From positions 620,001 to 684,000 of the forward strand of contig OY759723.1 in the NCBI GenBank assembly GCA_963662575.1: a stretch of 64,000 nt of DNA, in the 5' to 3' direction. The position numbers were made by a program, and so were the translations under genes. This document shows, piece by piece, positions 24,558 to 34,193 of the stretch (positions within the stretch are counted from its first letter, which is position 1; every line of letters starts with the position of its first letter). The notes beneath the pieces are model-generated. The model was not told where the DNA came from, did no database searches, and was given only the letters and a program-made list of their open reading frames with translations. The DNA is from Bin5 sp963662575 (GTDB lineage Bacteria > Chloroflexota > Anaerolineae > Caldilineales > Caldilineaceae).

Positions 24558-25172
24558 TTACGTGTTCTCGTCCACTGTGATGCGAATGATGCGGAAGGTG
24601 TAATGGGCATCGTCGGCGCCCTGATCGTGGGGCGTTCCCGGGACTTGGCTGCCGCCGGAAATGGTGACCTTGCCGCAGCGGGGGATGTGGAAATGGGCGC
24701 TGCTCATGCCTGACATCCAGAAGTCGGCCGGATCCAGCCCCACTTCGCGCATCGCGCCCTTGACATCCCAGCGCATGTGCGTGCCCCACAGGTTTTCGGC
24801 GCGCATACGCACGGGAATGTCGGCCGAGGCCTGCTCGGCATCTTCAGTTCGTTCACCCTCTATCATAATCCAGCCCGGCGGGGAACAGGCGCTGCCGATT
24901 ACGGTAACGGCCACGATCGGCTGCTCTTCGACGACGGTGATGTAGCCCGCCGGCGGCAGATCGAGTTCACGGCCGTGCCTTTCGCCCCACCAGGAGGAAC
25001 GAATGGTGAAGTTGGGGTATTCAAAGGGCCACAGGTATTCATAGGTGGTCTGCCGCATGGTGCGGCGTTCCATGTCACCGCCCTGTCTCACCTCGGGGTC
25101 GCTGTGCCAAATGCCCCATTTTTCGTGCCACGGGCCATGCAGGTGTTCGTGATAGAGTTTTTCGTCGGACAT
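24558..25172 (-). CDS. Conserved-looking hypothetical protein
   Basis: 204 aa, starting at the ATG at 25172, which has a GGAAGGAG ribosome site 8 nt upstream (the TTG at 25190 lies before that site). It is soluble, with no signal peptide, and rich in Trp, His and acidic residues: HLHGPWHEKWGIWHSD at the start, WWGERHGRELDLPPAGYITV in the middle, and a C-terminal WMSGMSSAHFHIP stretch. The spread of His/Glu residues (HFHIP) hints at a cupin-like or metal-binding beta protein, but I do not recognise the family. It is last in the minus-strand importer cluster, 141 bp after the glycosidase-like gene, so it probably belongs to the same catabolic unit. Confidence 0.65.
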   Translation of the reverse strand: MSDEKLYHEHLHGPWHEKWGIWHSDPEVRQGGDMERRTMRQTTYEYLWPFEYPNFTIRSSWWGERHGRELDLPPAGYITVVEEQPIVAVTVIGSACSPPGWIMIEGERTEDAEQASADIPVRMRAENLWGTHMRWDVKGAMREVGLDPADFWMSGMSSAHFHIPRCGKVTISGGSQVPGTPHDQGADDAHYTFRIIRITVDENT

Positions 25173-25313
25173 TTCGTGATCTCCTTCCAAGCGATGGTTG
25201 TTGCTTAGGGTTGTTACTTAGGGTTGTTGCTTAGCGAGCGTTCAGAGTTATAGCGTATTGTCCTGTTACTCAGTGCGCTGCGGAGTGCAGCAGGCATTCG
25301 GCGGGCGCGCCCA

Positions 25314-26582
25314 TCAGCGCAGGAGCCAGGGTTCAGGCGGGGCCACTCTGTCTTGCGGCCGGCCGCTTACGTCGGCGATGGCGTTGCGCAGGGCGTTCCA
25401 GGTGACTTCACTCTTGCTCCAGCGAGCGTCCTCGAAACTGATGGCCTGGAAGAAGACGACCTCCTCGACACCTTCATCGGCGGCGACCTCGGCTGCCGCG
25501 TGGACCATTTCCTGCACGCGCGCGGAGGATGCGCCCCACGCCAGTTGCCAAAGGCCCAGCCGGCATGGACCCTGCAGATGGCCTTTGGCCCCGCGGATGA
25601 TGGAACGGTAGACGTCAGGGTCATAGGGCGTTGTCTGCTGCGCCAGGGGAGTGGTCACCAGGAAATCGATCAGGCCCTCGCTGGTCCAGGTATCGTGATC
25701 TTCCAGGTTTCCTTCGAGAGGACCGGCGGCGGGCGCGGTCGCTGCGGACGCACTGCTGTGATCGGTTGAAGAGCGGACGACTTTTGCCGGCATGGGTTTT
25801 CCTTTGGGGATGCCCATGACGCCGAAATCCTGCTCAGGCTGCAGCCATTTTTGCAGCTTGCGCGCCTGCCGCAAGAATTCGGTAACATAGTTTGACCGAA
25901 ATCGGAGCCATTCAGGGTCGCTATTGGGAATGGTGAACGGGTCGCGGCCGGTCTCGCCCTGGAAGGCTTCGATAATGGGCGGGTCGTAGTGGGCAAAGTA
26001 TGTGCCGTCGGCGTCTACGCGGGGGGCGCGGTGGTCGCCGCCCTTCTGGAAGTCGATGGCGATGCCGTCGAAGCGATATTCCAGCATCTCGCGCAGAATT
26101 GCCAGCCGGAATTCAATTGCCTCGGGATAGGCGAAGGAGAGATTGCCGTTCACGATCTGGCCGTCGCGGTTGCGGGTCAGCAGTTCGGGGTGTTCGCGTG
26201 AGAAGCGCGATTCCCAGCCGTGGCCATGGGCCTCGGCCTGCTCCAACCAGGCATAGGCTTCCATGCCTAACTCGTGGGCGCGGTCGATAAACAGCCGCGG
26301 CGCATCGTAGGTCCTGAAGTCGTAGGCCTGCGGCCACCACTGCCATTCATGCCCTTTCGTGCCCCAGGATCCCTCGGCCACGCAGTTTTGCGGTGTCCAG
26401 AAATGGATACCCGGCATGTCCGCCTTGCTGGGGTAGTAGCATTGACACTGGCGCACGCGCAGGTAGATTTTGCGGACGCCTGCCCAGTGCAGACGGTCGA
26501 GCACGATCGAGGCGGCCGGTTTGCCCCACGCCCCGAAGAACCAGGCCCAGTCGAACGGGCTGATAACAGCTGCGAATTTCAT
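25314..26582 (-). CDS. TIM-barrel glycosidase-like protein (GHL10/DUF187-like)
   Basis: 422 aa from the ATG at 26582, which has an AAGGAGG ribosome site 8 nt upstream (longer open frame ignored). Cytoplasmic, with no signal peptide. Barrel-like segments: FDWAWFFGAW, then RLFIDRAHELGMEAYAWLEQ, EFRLAILREMLEYRFDGIAIDF followed by QKGGDHRAP, and a late VAADEGVEEVVFFQAISFED. This pattern (a helix that asks for a better-than-local helper, then YRFDGIAIDF) is that of family-10-like hydrolases (GHL10) and related enzymes. A catalytic acid cannot be assigned with certainty. It follows the two ATPase genes of the importer and probably processes the imported compound. Confidence 0.65.
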   Translation of the reverse strand: MKFAAVISPFDWAWFFGAWGKPAASIVLDRLHWAGVRKIYLRVRQCQCYYPSKADMPGIHFWTPQNCVAEGSWGTKGHEWQWWPQAYDFRTYDAPRLFIDRAHELGMEAYAWLEQAEAHGHGWESRFSREHPELLTRNRDGQIVNGNLSFAYPEAIEFRLAILREMLEYRFDGIAIDFQKGGDHRAPRVDADGTYFAHYDPPIIEAFQGETGRDPFTIPNSDPEWLRFRSNYVTEFLRQARKLQKWLQPEQDFGVMGIPKGKPMPAKVVRSSTDHSSASAATAPAAGPLEGNLEDHDTWTSEGLIDFLVTTPLAQQTTPYDPDVYRSIIRGAKGHLQGPCRLGLWQLAWGASSARVQEMVHAAAEVAADEGVEEVVFFQAISFEDARWSKSEVTWNALRNAIADVSGRPQDRVAPPEPWLLR

Positions 26583-26700
26583 CGGATTGTCCTCCTTGCG
26601 TAAGTTCCATCGAGCGTGATGCGCTGGCCGCCACTGTGGACTGAACTGCAGTTCATGCAATGGCGTGACAGGTTGCAGTTGTCGATTGCGCGCCTGCCCT

Positions 26701-27720
26701 TCATATGCCGACTAGCTCGAGTTCGTCGGCAAAGTGACAGGAGGCGGTGTGGCCCTGGCGTGTTGGCCTCAACGCAGGGATCTCCTCGTCGCAGATTTGC
26801 TGCCGGTAGGGGCAGCGCGGTGCGAAGCGGCAGCCTGGCGGCGGCTTGGCGGGATTCGGCACGTCTCCGGTCAGGACAATGCGTTTGCGCCTGCTCTTGT
26901 GCTTGGCGACAGGCATCGGAATCGCGGAGAGCAGGGCTTCGGTATAGGGATGTTGCGGGGTCTGACAGATGGCTACCGTCGGTCCGCGCTCGACGATCTG
27001 CCCCAGATACATGACGGCGATGCGGTCGCTGACATGGCGGACAACGGCCAGATCGTGGGAGATGAACAGATAGGTCAGCCCGAACTGTTCCTGGAGCTGC
27101 ATCAGCAGGTTCAGTATCTGGGCGCGCACGGATGCGTCAAGCGCGGAAACCGGTTCATCGCAGACGATGAATTGCGGCTGCAAGGCGAGGGCGCGGGCAA
27201 TGGCGATGCGCTGGCGCTGTCCGCCGCTGAAGGCATGGGGAAAGCGCTGCATATGGTGAGGCTGCAAGCCTACGGTCATGAGCAGTTCGGCTACACGGTC
27301 TTCCAGTTCTTTGCCGCGCGCGGCACGATGCAGGATAAGTGGCTCGGCGATGATCGACTTTACGCTCATGCGTGAGTTCAACGAGGAAAGCGGGTCCTGG
27401 AATATCATGTTCATGTGGCGGCGGACCTGGCGTCGCAGGTGGTTCTGGGACAGATTGGTGATGTCGATCATCTCGCCGCCCACGCGGAAGCCCACCGTTC
27501 CGCCGGTTGGATGTTCCAGGCGGGTGACGGTGCGTCCCAGGGTGGACTTGCCACAGCCTGATTCGCCGACGAGTCCCAGGGTCTCGCCCCCTTTGATTTC
27601 GAGATCGATGCCATCGACTGCCCGCACGGTTGCTACCTGGCGACGCAGCAGTCCGCGGCGAACTGCGAAATGGGTGCGCAGACCTTCGGTTTCGAGCAGG
27701 GTGTCGTCAAGGTCTGGCAT
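26701..27720 (-). CDS. ABC transporter ATP-binding protein, OppF/DppF-like
   Basis: 339 aa. Walker A GESGCGKS near residue 50, signature motif SGGQRQRIAIARAL near 165, Walker B FIVCDEPVSALD near 188, and H-switch SHDLAVV near 220, all intact. It has the C-terminal oligopeptide-transporter extension with the cysteine set CRFAPRCPYRQQIC that holds an iron-sulphur cluster in this class. The start is taken at ATG 27720, with GAGGAG just upstream; it overlaps the end of the preceding ATPase gene by 14 bp, so the two are translationally coupled. Forms a heterodimer with the OppD-like protein. Confidence 0.94.
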   Translation of the reverse strand: MPDLDDTLLETEGLRTHFAVRRGLLRRQVATVRAVDGIDLEIKGGETLGLVGESGCGKSTLGRTVTRLEHPTGGTVGFRVGGEMIDITNLSQNHLRRQVRRHMNMIFQDPLSSLNSRMSVKSIIAEPLILHRAARGKELEDRVAELLMTVGLQPHHMQRFPHAFSGGQRQRIAIARALALQPQFIVCDEPVSALDASVRAQILNLLMQLQEQFGLTYLFISHDLAVVRHVSDRIAVMYLGQIVERGPTVAICQTPQHPYTEALLSAIPMPVAKHKSRRKRIVLTGDVPNPAKPPPGCRFAPRCPYRQQICDEEIPALRPTRQGHTASCHFADELELVGI

Positions 27721-28771
27721 GCGCAAACTCCTCGGTGTAGAGCCAGCATTTGACGAAGTGGCCAGGCTCGGTCTCGATCAGGGACGGTTTGCGCAACCCC
27801 GGCACCTTATCGGCGAAAGGGCAGCGCTCGACGAAGACACAGCCGCTGGGCAGATCCAGCAGTTCCGGCACGGTGCCGGCGAGCGAGTGAAGAGGGGTTT
27901 TGGGCTGGTCGGTCCAGTTTGGAATCGACTTGAGCAGCCCTTGTGTATAAGGGTGCTGCGGATTGGTGAGGAGTTGCTCAACGCTGGCAGCCTCGACGAT
28001 CTCGCCCAGGTACATGACGATCACGCGGTCGGCGATCTCGGCGACGACGCCCATGTCGTGGGTGATGAGCATGACGGCCAGCCCCATTTCCGCCTGCAAC
28101 GCTTGCAGCAGCTCCAGGATCTGGGCTTGGATGGTGACATCGAGTGCGGTGGTTGGCTCATCTGCGATCAGCAGTTGGGGCTCGCAGGCGAGCGCCATCG
28201 CGATCATTACCCGTTGACGCATGCCTCCGCTTAGTCGATGGGGGAATTCGTGGACGACAAGGGCCGGTTCCGGCAAGCCTACGCGCTCCAGCAGGTCAAC
28301 AGCCTTGTTCAGCGCCTCCCGGCGGTTGATGTCGAAATGTTGCAGCAGAATCTCGACGATCTGGTCGCCAATCGAGAACATGGGATGCAGGGAGCGCATT
28401 GGCTCCTGGAAGATCATGGATATCTGGCGGCCGCGGATGCTGCGGATCTCACGGCTGTCGGGGGCCAGGGCTGTCACATCAACGGTCCTGTCGGCCGTGT
28501 GCAGAGAGACGGTGCCGCCATCGATCTGCCCTGGCGGCATCGGGATTAACTTGAGGAGCGACAGCGCGGTAACGCTCTTGCCACAGCCTGATTCGCCGAC
28601 GATGCCCAGGATTTCGCCCTGGTGGATCTGAAAACTCACGCCATTGACGGCGCGGGTGCGTCCGCGATAGCCGCCAAAGGAGACATAGAGATCTTCTACA
28701 TCCAGAACCAGGCGGGGCTGTTCGCCCTGACTGCTATGGTTCGAGCTGTTGGTGCGGCTGTCGTTCATCAC
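27707..28771 (-). CDS. ABC transporter ATP-binding protein, OppD/DppD-like
   Basis: 354 aa. Walker A GESGCGKSV at about 55-63, Q-loop region FQEPMRSLHPMFSIG, signature LSGGMRQRVMIAMAL at about 171-185, Walker B LLIADEPTTALD, and H-switch THDMGVV. The C-terminal region has CVFVERCPFADKVPG, which lacks the last of the usual four cysteines of the Opp-type cluster, unlike its partner. The next gene overlaps its stop. Confidence 0.94.
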   Translation of the reverse strand: MMNDSRTNSSNHSSQGEQPRLVLDVEDLYVSFGGYRGRTRAVNGVSFQIHQGEILGIVGESGCGKSVTALSLLKLIPMPPGQIDGGTVSLHTADRTVDVTALAPDSREIRSIRGRQISMIFQEPMRSLHPMFSIGDQIVEILLQHFDINRREALNKAVDLLERVGLPEPALVVHEFPHRLSGGMRQRVMIAMALACEPQLLIADEPTTALDVTIQAQILELLQALQAEMGLAVMLITHDMGVVAEIADRVIVMYLGEIVEAASVEQLLTNPQHPYTQGLLKSIPNWTDQPKTPLHSLAGTVPELLDLPSGCVFVERCPFADKVPGLRKPSLIETEPGHFVKCWLYTEEFAHARP

Positions 28772-28821
28772 CAGACCTCAATGGCCAGTCGCCAGCGCAG
28801 TACCTGGCAACCGAGCGCGGA

Positions 28822-29979
28822 TCACTGGCCCGAGAAGGGGTCGGCGGCATCGCGCAGACCGTCGCCGAGAAAGTTGAAGGAAAGAACGGCGATTGCCAAA
28901 AAGAATACGGGCGCAATCAGCCACAGTTTATGCGCCAGAACGGTGATATCCTGGGCCTGTTTAAGCAGGACGCCCCAGCTGACCATTGGCGGCTGAATGC
29001 CGAGACCGAGGAAGCTGAGCGCGGTCTCGCCCAGAATCATGCCGGGTATGGCCAAGGTAGCGGCGACGATCATGTAGCTGAGCGTGCCCGGGAAGAGGTG
29101 GCGGGTAACGATCCACCAGGTGGTGGCGCCGTTAATGCGCCCGGCTTTGACGTAGTCCTCATTCTGCAGCGAGAGGGTCAGGCCGCGCACGACACGGGCC
29201 AGCCCGCCCCAGCCGATGCTCGACAGGATCACCGTGATGGCGAAGAAGACCTGGATCGAGTTCCAATCCGCCGGGATCGCGGCCGAGAGGGCGATCCACA
29301 GGGGAATGCTGGGGAAACTGATCATCACCTCGATGCCGCGCTGGATGATGTCGTCGACGATTCCGCCCCGATAGCCGGAAACGAGACCGACAATGCTGCC
29401 CAGGACAAGGCTGAGCGCGACCCCGACCAGGCCCACTGTAAGAGAGATGCGCCCTCCGTACAGAAGCTGGGACAACAGGTCGCGGCCTTGCGTATCGGTC
29501 CCCAGCAGGAAGATCTTGCCCGGGCTGTCGACGCCGAGCAGGTGGCGGTCTGAGGTAAGTCCCAGCAGTTTCCAACTCCGTTCCCCGCGCACGAGGAAAC
29601 GAACCGGGTAGGTTTCCTCTGTATTCAGCACATAGAGCCGGCGCAAAGTCTCCGGGTCGCGTTCCTGTGTCAGCCCATAGACGAAGGGGCGCAGGCTGAA
29701 CCGGCCATCCGGGGAGATGAAGCGGATGAACTGCGGCGGGACGTCGAGAAAACCGCTGTGGCGTTCGTTGAGCGAGTAGGGCGCGGTCAGTTCAGCCGGC
29801 AGGACAAGCGCATAGAGCAGGAGCAGGGCAGCCCCGCCTACGAGTCCGATCCGGTTGCGCTTGAATCGCCACCATATCAGACCCCAATAGGAATAGGCTG
29901 CCGTCTCCCGCTGAGCGGACGGCGTCTTTGCGGTCGCCGCCGGTTCGGCTTGTGGGTTCGCAGGTTCAGGCCGCGCCAT
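28822..29979 (-). CDS. ABC transporter permease, OppC/DppC-like
   Basis: 385 aa, longer than the usual 290-300. The first about 55 residues are a Pro/Ala-rich cytosolic extension (PEPANPQAEPAATAKTPSAQ), followed by the typical WWRFKRNRIGLVGGAALLLL helix. A periplasmic insertion of about 100 residues contains RFSLRPFVYGLTQERD before FLLGTDTQGRDLLSQLLYGGRISLTVG, the OppC hallmark. The EAA loop (DYVKAGRINGATTWWIVTRHLFPG) is at about 277-300, and the end GDGLRDAADPF is typical. Second permease of the importer. Confidence 0.94.
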   Translation of the reverse strand: MARPEPANPQAEPAATAKTPSAQRETAAYSYWGLIWWRFKRNRIGLVGGAALLLLYALVLPAELTAPYSLNERHSGFLDVPPQFIRFISPDGRFSLRPFVYGLTQERDPETLRRLYVLNTEETYPVRFLVRGERSWKLLGLTSDRHLLGVDSPGKIFLLGTDTQGRDLLSQLLYGGRISLTVGLVGVALSLVLGSIVGLVSGYRGGIVDDIIQRGIEVMISFPSIPLWIALSAAIPADWNSIQVFFAITVILSSIGWGGLARVVRGLTLSLQNEDYVKAGRINGATTWWIVTRHLFPGTLSYMIVAATLAIPGMILGETALSFLGLGIQPPMVSWGVLLKQAQDITVLAHKLWLIAPVFFLAIAVLSFNFLGDGLRDAADPFSGQ

Positions 29980-30011
29980 GGCAGATTGTCTTAAGTGTCA
30001 GGAAGTGCATT

Positions 30012-31013
30012 TCACGGCTCAACCAGGCGGATGCGAGGGTCGAGCCAGGCTAAGGTCAGGTCGGCCAGAAAGTTGCCGACCACAAGGGCGCCGCTCAGGA
30101 TCACGAGAATGCTGCCGGCCATGTACATGTCTTCGGCAAAGATAGCGCTCAACAGCAGGGGGCCGATTGTGGGCAGGCCGAGTACCAGAGCGGTGATGGT
30201 TTCGCCGCTGAAGAGGGCGGGCAGGCTCAGGCCTACGCCGCTCACAACCGGGTTGAGGGCAACGCGCAGCGCGTGGCGGGTGATGACGCGATTTTCGCTC
30301 AATCCTTTCATGCGCGCGGTCTGGATGAAGGGCTCGCCGAGCGTATCCAGCATCTGGGCGCGCACGACCCGGATTGTACCGGCGGTGCTGGAAAAACCGA
30401 CGATAAAGGCCGGCAGCCACAGGTGCTTGGCCAAGTCCAGCACTTTCGCCGGCGACCAGTCGGCTGTGATGTATTCAGGAGAGAACAGGCCGCCAATGGT
30501 AGAAGCGTTGAAGACGGTGACGGCCAGAAAGATCAGAATCAGGGCCAGGAGCATATTGGGCAGTGCCAGCCCCAGAAAGCCCAGCACGGTAAACAGATAG
30601 TCGGCCCAGGAGTACTGCTTCATCGCCGAGTAGACGCCAATCGGCACGGCCAGCGCCAGGCTGAATACCATAGCGGTAAACGAGATCACCAGAGTCAGAA
30701 CCAGACGTTCGCTCAGCAGCTCGTTTACATCGGCCCGCAAGGCCATGGAGTAGCCCAGGTCACCGCGCACGAGGCCGGAGATCCAGCGAAGGTACTGGAT
30801 ATATGCCGGTTGGTCAAGACCGTAGCGGTCACGGAGACCCGCCAGCGCCGACTCGATCTGTGCACTCGACAGGCGTTGCTCCTCCAGTTGCGATTCCAGC
30901 AACGTCAGAAAGTCGCCGGGCGGCAACTGGATGATCACGAATCCCAGTATAGAGACGAGCCAGAGGGTTATCACCATCTGCACGCCGCGGCGCAGAACAG
31001 CTCTACCCATCAT
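30012..31013 (-). CDS. ABC transporter permease, OppB/DppB-like
   Basis: 333 aa. Standard first helix LRRGVQMVITLWLVSILGFVIIQLPPGDF, then the extracytoplasmic segment YGLDQPAYIQYLRWISGLVRGDLGYS, five further helices and the EAA loop FIQTARMKGLSENRVITRHALR at about 230-251. The C-terminal LAWLDPRIRLVEP is normal. It is the first membrane gene of the cluster, 75 bp downstream of the binding-protein gene with a strong hairpin in the gap. Confidence 0.94.
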   Translation of the reverse strand: MMGRAVLRRGVQMVITLWLVSILGFVIIQLPPGDFLTLLESQLEEQRLSSAQIESALAGLRDRYGLDQPAYIQYLRWISGLVRGDLGYSMALRADVNELLSERLVLTLVISFTAMVFSLALAVPIGVYSAMKQYSWADYLFTVLGFLGLALPNMLLALILIFLAVTVFNASTIGGLFSPEYITADWSPAKVLDLAKHLWLPAFIVGFSSTAGTIRVVRAQMLDTLGEPFIQTARMKGLSENRVITRHALRVALNPVVSGVGLSLPALFSGETITALVLGLPTIGPLLLSAIFAEDMYMAGSILVILSGALVVGNFLADLTLAWLDPRIRLVEP

Positions 31014-31046
31014 TCCCCCTGAACGGCAGTGGCCGGTGATGAGTGA

Positions 31047-31078
31047 CCGGTGGCCAGTAAACCGCTACTGGCCACCGG
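31047..31078 (-). promoter_or_regulatory. Intercistronic hairpin after the binding-protein gene
   Basis: A perfect 13-bp stem, CCGGTGGCCAGTA pairing with TACTGGCCACCGG, closes a 6-nt loop. It lies 10 bp past the binding-protein stop, without a T-run. It is positioned as at 1033-1068, and suits partial termination or mRNA stabilisation to favour binding-protein expression. Confidence 0.75.
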
Positions 31079-31088
31079 CAACCGCTGT

Positions 31089-33026
31089 TTACTGTTCGTA
31101 GAACCACTGCTCGAAGCGCAGGTACTCGCTTTCACCCTGTGAAATGGCGGCGGGCGCGACCTGGCCGGGCACGTTCCGCAGCTTGGCGTTGAGAATCAGG
31201 ATCGCCGGTGAGTTGGCGACCGTGCCGATCTGGAAGAGTTGATCGGCCAGGACCTCGCGATACTGTTGGAAAGCCATTTGCGACTCGTCCTTGTCCTGCG
31301 TTTGGAGCGCCAGCTGCTGCAGGTCGGCCAGTTCCTTCAACTTGCCCTGCGGCTCCGTGCCGCGGCGCTCCTCCTCGGTCGCTGACTGGATCCAGTCATA
31401 CGCTTCACGGGCGAATTGACGCAGAGACATGCCGTAGCGCCAGTAGCCGGTCCAGCCGCCGGTGCTGGGGTTGAGCCTGATCTGCCAGTCGTTGGCACTG
31501 AGCAGCTCGCTATGCAGCTTTCTCTCCACCGGCTTGGCGACGACGCGCAGACCGATATCACGCCAGTTGTCGGTGGCGATCTCGGCGGTTTCATCGGAGC
31601 CGATGCCCCAGCCCGAACGGAGCATCAGAATGATCGTGAGTTGGCTGCCGTCCGCCATCGTGCGCATGCCGTCCGAGTCGAGCTGGTCAAGGCCGATGCC
31701 GTCGAGCAGCGCGCTGGCGGCGTCCGGGTCGCGGGTGGCGTAGGCGCCGTCAATCGCTTCGTCAAACACGCCGGGGGGACTGAAGCCGTGACCCGGCCGG
31801 CCCAGGCCCAGGTGAATCGACTCGTTCATCAGTTCGCGGTCCAACGCCAGCGAGAGGGCGCGCCGGAAATCAGCTGTCTCCAGCAACTCCACGATGGCGG
31901 CCTCGCCGGTATAGTTCTGGTTGATCATAAAGGTCTGGCGGCCGTTGAATACGTCGTCAAAGAAGGAAATCTGCAGGCCGAGTTCCTCCTCCTTCTCTTT
32001 GAAGACGGGGAAGTCGCTGGGACGCACGACGCGGAAGAGGATATCGGTCTCGCCAGCGAGCGTCTTGGCCTTTAGCAGTTCGGCGTCCCCATCGTATTTG
32101 TCCAGGCCCTCGATGTAGTCGATGTAGGGGAGCTGGTTGCCGTCGGGGTCGACGCCAAAGTAGTAGGCATTGCGTTCAAACAGGACGTACTGCCCCTCTT
32201 TGTAGTCGATCGACTTCCAGGCATTGACGGTCGGGGCGTCGGCGTCCTTGACAATCCACTGGTTCTGGTGTAGGACATCGCGCAGTTTATCAAACTCCTC
32301 CTGCGCCTTGTCTGCGGCCGTATCGTTGTAATCGGGGTGTAATTGCTTGAAGTAGTGGGCAGGCAGGCCGTAGAATCCGTAGCTCCAGCCGCCGCGCGAG
32401 TCCAGCAGGAAGGAAGGCCGCGGCTCGGCGAACTCGAAACGGACGGTGGTGTCGTCGACCTTCACCACAGTGTCGGTCGCGGTATTCATGCCCGACACGT
32501 TGTAGGCTTGCACATTGTACTCGGACTGCACAATGTCGTTCCACCAGAAGAGGATGTCATCGGCGCCATAGGGGTGGCCGTCCGACCATTTCATCCCCTG
32601 GCGCAGGTGGAAGGTGATGCTGGTAAAATCATCGGCCCAGTCCCAGCCCTTGGCGACCTGGGGCATGAATGTGTCGCGATCATTGTGCAGACGCTGCAGA
32701 AGGCCCTGTTCGAAGAAAACATCCCAGGCATGGGGCCCGCGCAAGGTACCGCCATATTGGCCGATCGTGTCTTCGGGCTCGAGTACCAGCACATCGGCAG
32801 GCAGGCGCTCCTCAAGGGGCGGCAGCGTACCGGCCGCGACCATCTCAGCCAGCATCGGTGCTTCGGGACCGGACATCTCGGCGGCGGGGGCTTCTTCGGC
32901 GGCCGGCTCAGCGGCAGGTTCGGCCGGCGCCGGGGCAACGGCAGGCCCACAGCCCGCCAGAATCATCGCGAAGACAGTGACTACGGACAGCCAACTGAAA
33001 AACCGAACTCGTCTGTGGACAGTCAT
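31089..33026 (-). CDS. ABC transporter substrate-binding lipoprotein, SBP family 5 (large)
   Basis: 645 aa from the ATG at 33026, which has GAGGAG 7 nt upstream. Lipoprotein signal VTVFAMILAGC, then a Pro/Ala/Glu-rich linker. The family core is recognisable: FTSITFHLRQGMKWSDGHPYGADDILFWWNDIV, then VKVDDTTVRFEFAEPRPSFLL. Longer than the common 520-550 residues, like the binding proteins of glycan-type PepT importers (with an IDYIEG-type stretch and a late FRRALSLALDRELMNESIHLGLGRPG). It serves the permeases and ATPases downstream. Ligand unknown; with a GH172 protein and a glycosidase-like protein beside it, an oligosaccharide is more likely than a peptide. Confidence 0.93.
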   Translation of the reverse strand: MTVHRRVRFFSWLSVVTVFAMILAGCGPAVAPAPAEPAAEPAAEEAPAAEMSGPEAPMLAEMVAAGTLPPLEERLPADVLVLEPEDTIGQYGGTLRGPHAWDVFFEQGLLQRLHNDRDTFMPQVAKGWDWADDFTSITFHLRQGMKWSDGHPYGADDILFWWNDIVQSEYNVQAYNVSGMNTATDTVVKVDDTTVRFEFAEPRPSFLLDSRGGWSYGFYGLPAHYFKQLHPDYNDTAADKAQEEFDKLRDVLHQNQWIVKDADAPTVNAWKSIDYKEGQYVLFERNAYYFGVDPDGNQLPYIDYIEGLDKYDGDAELLKAKTLAGETDILFRVVRPSDFPVFKEKEEELGLQISFFDDVFNGRQTFMINQNYTGEAAIVELLETADFRRALSLALDRELMNESIHLGLGRPGHGFSPPGVFDEAIDGAYATRDPDAASALLDGIGLDQLDSDGMRTMADGSQLTIILMLRSGWGIGSDETAEIATDNWRDIGLRVVAKPVERKLHSELLSANDWQIRLNPSTGGWTGYWRYGMSLRQFAREAYDWIQSATEEERRGTEPQGKLKELADLQQLALQTQDKDESQMAFQQYREVLADQLFQIGTVANSPAILILNAKLRNVPGQVAPAAISQGESEYLRFEQWFYEQ

Positions 33027-33138
33027 CTCGTGTCTCCTCATTTTGGTTGAGCCGAGTGTGTTGCGATCAGTCCGCGGTTCTCTTCACCTCCTTTGCACAG
33101 TTGTCTCCAGTGGGGGGACCGTCACGAAAAACTGAGAA

Positions 33139-33987
33139 CTAGAAACTGAACAGCTGCGGCCAGTAGGCGCCTTGGAATTTGTCGCCGTATTTCTTGCCGA
33201 GGCGCTGCATTTCCTGGGAGCACTGGTGGTTGTCGGCGCGGTCGCCGGTTTTGCGCCAGAGGCAGGCGTCGGCCTGGAGGTGGATGGCGATGGCGCGGCG
33301 ATGCTGGCGGTGGGCCAGGTTGGGCCCGGAGCCGTGTAGCGTGAGGCAGTGGTGGAAGCTGACGCGGCCGGCCTCCAAAAGCACGGGCGCTGTCTGGTAC
33401 TCCGCTTCCTCCGGCATGTTCTGGCGGATCACCCGCTCCTGCTCGGTCATGTCGTAGCGGCCAAAGTGGCTATACTCCTCGTGCCAACCCCATCTGTGAC
33501 TGCCCTTGACAAAGTACATGGTTCCAATCTCAGGGTTGACCTCCTGCAGCGGGATCCAGGCGGTGAGCATCTGCGGTCTATCGCTGCTGCGCCAGTAGTT
33601 GTAGTCCTGATGCCAGGCGACATTGGCGGACTCGTGACCGCCGGCCGGCTTCGTGAGGATCTGTTCGTGCCAGAGGCGCACGGCGGGCGTGTCGAGGAGC
33701 TGGGCGGCGAGCTGGCCGATACGCGGGTTGATGACGGCGTCGGCGAGGACGGGGTTGCACCAGTGCGAGTTGTCGACCTTGTGGAGGGCGTAGGGGTCGT
33801 CGCCAGGGTGCCAGAAGCGGGACATCGGTTCGCGGCCGGTTTCGTAGCGGCCGGCGTTGACTTCGTCCACCGCATAGGCTAATTCTTCGCGTTGGGCAGC
33901 GTTGAAGATCTCCGGGCCGAGCCAGTAGCCGTCCGTTTCGAAGCGGGTTCGCGCCTGTTCGTCGACGACCATTTCGGCCACAGTCAT
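33139..33987 (-). CDS. Phytanoyl-CoA dioxygenase (PhyH) family protein
   Basis: Non-haem Fe(II)/2-oxoglutarate-dependent oxygenase, 282 aa from the ATG at 33987 (GAGG 9 nt upstream; an ATG at 34023 is an alternative). The iron-binding triad is present: WHQD (H126, D128) in NVAWHQDYNYW and the distal His in LTLHGSGPN. An Arg for 2-oxoglutarate follows in HRRAIAIHLQAD. PhyH-family proteins in these bacteria hydroxylate varied small molecules; the substrate here is unknown. It lies upstream of the importer cluster on the same strand. Its last about 140 bp are also found as a fragment at 24354. Confidence 0.88.
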   Translation of the reverse strand: MTVAEMVVDEQARTRFETDGYWLGPEIFNAAQREELAYAVDEVNAGRYETGREPMSRFWHPGDDPYALHKVDNSHWCNPVLADAVINPRIGQLAAQLLDTPAVRLWHEQILTKPAGGHESANVAWHQDYNYWRSSDRPQMLTAWIPLQEVNPEIGTMYFVKGSHRWGWHEEYSHFGRYDMTEQERVIRQNMPEEAEYQTAPVLLEAGRVSFHHCLTLHGSGPNLAHRQHRRAIAIHLQADACLWRKTGDRADNHQCSQEMQRLGKKYGDKFQGAYWPQLFSF

Positions 33988-34193
33988 ACCTCTGTACCTC
34001 GCAGATAGGAAGGATCGGGACATTCTCTGTGCTGGGATCTAGCACTGGGCGGTTTGACAATATTATATCATTCAGTTGCCGGTGAGAAAAACAGGACAAA
34101 AGAGCCATTGCCTGTGCGGCAATGGCTTTGAATTTTCGTACTCAGGAACGAGTGGCTGGAAGCGGCTGACGACGAGCGACAGCAGTTCTTATG

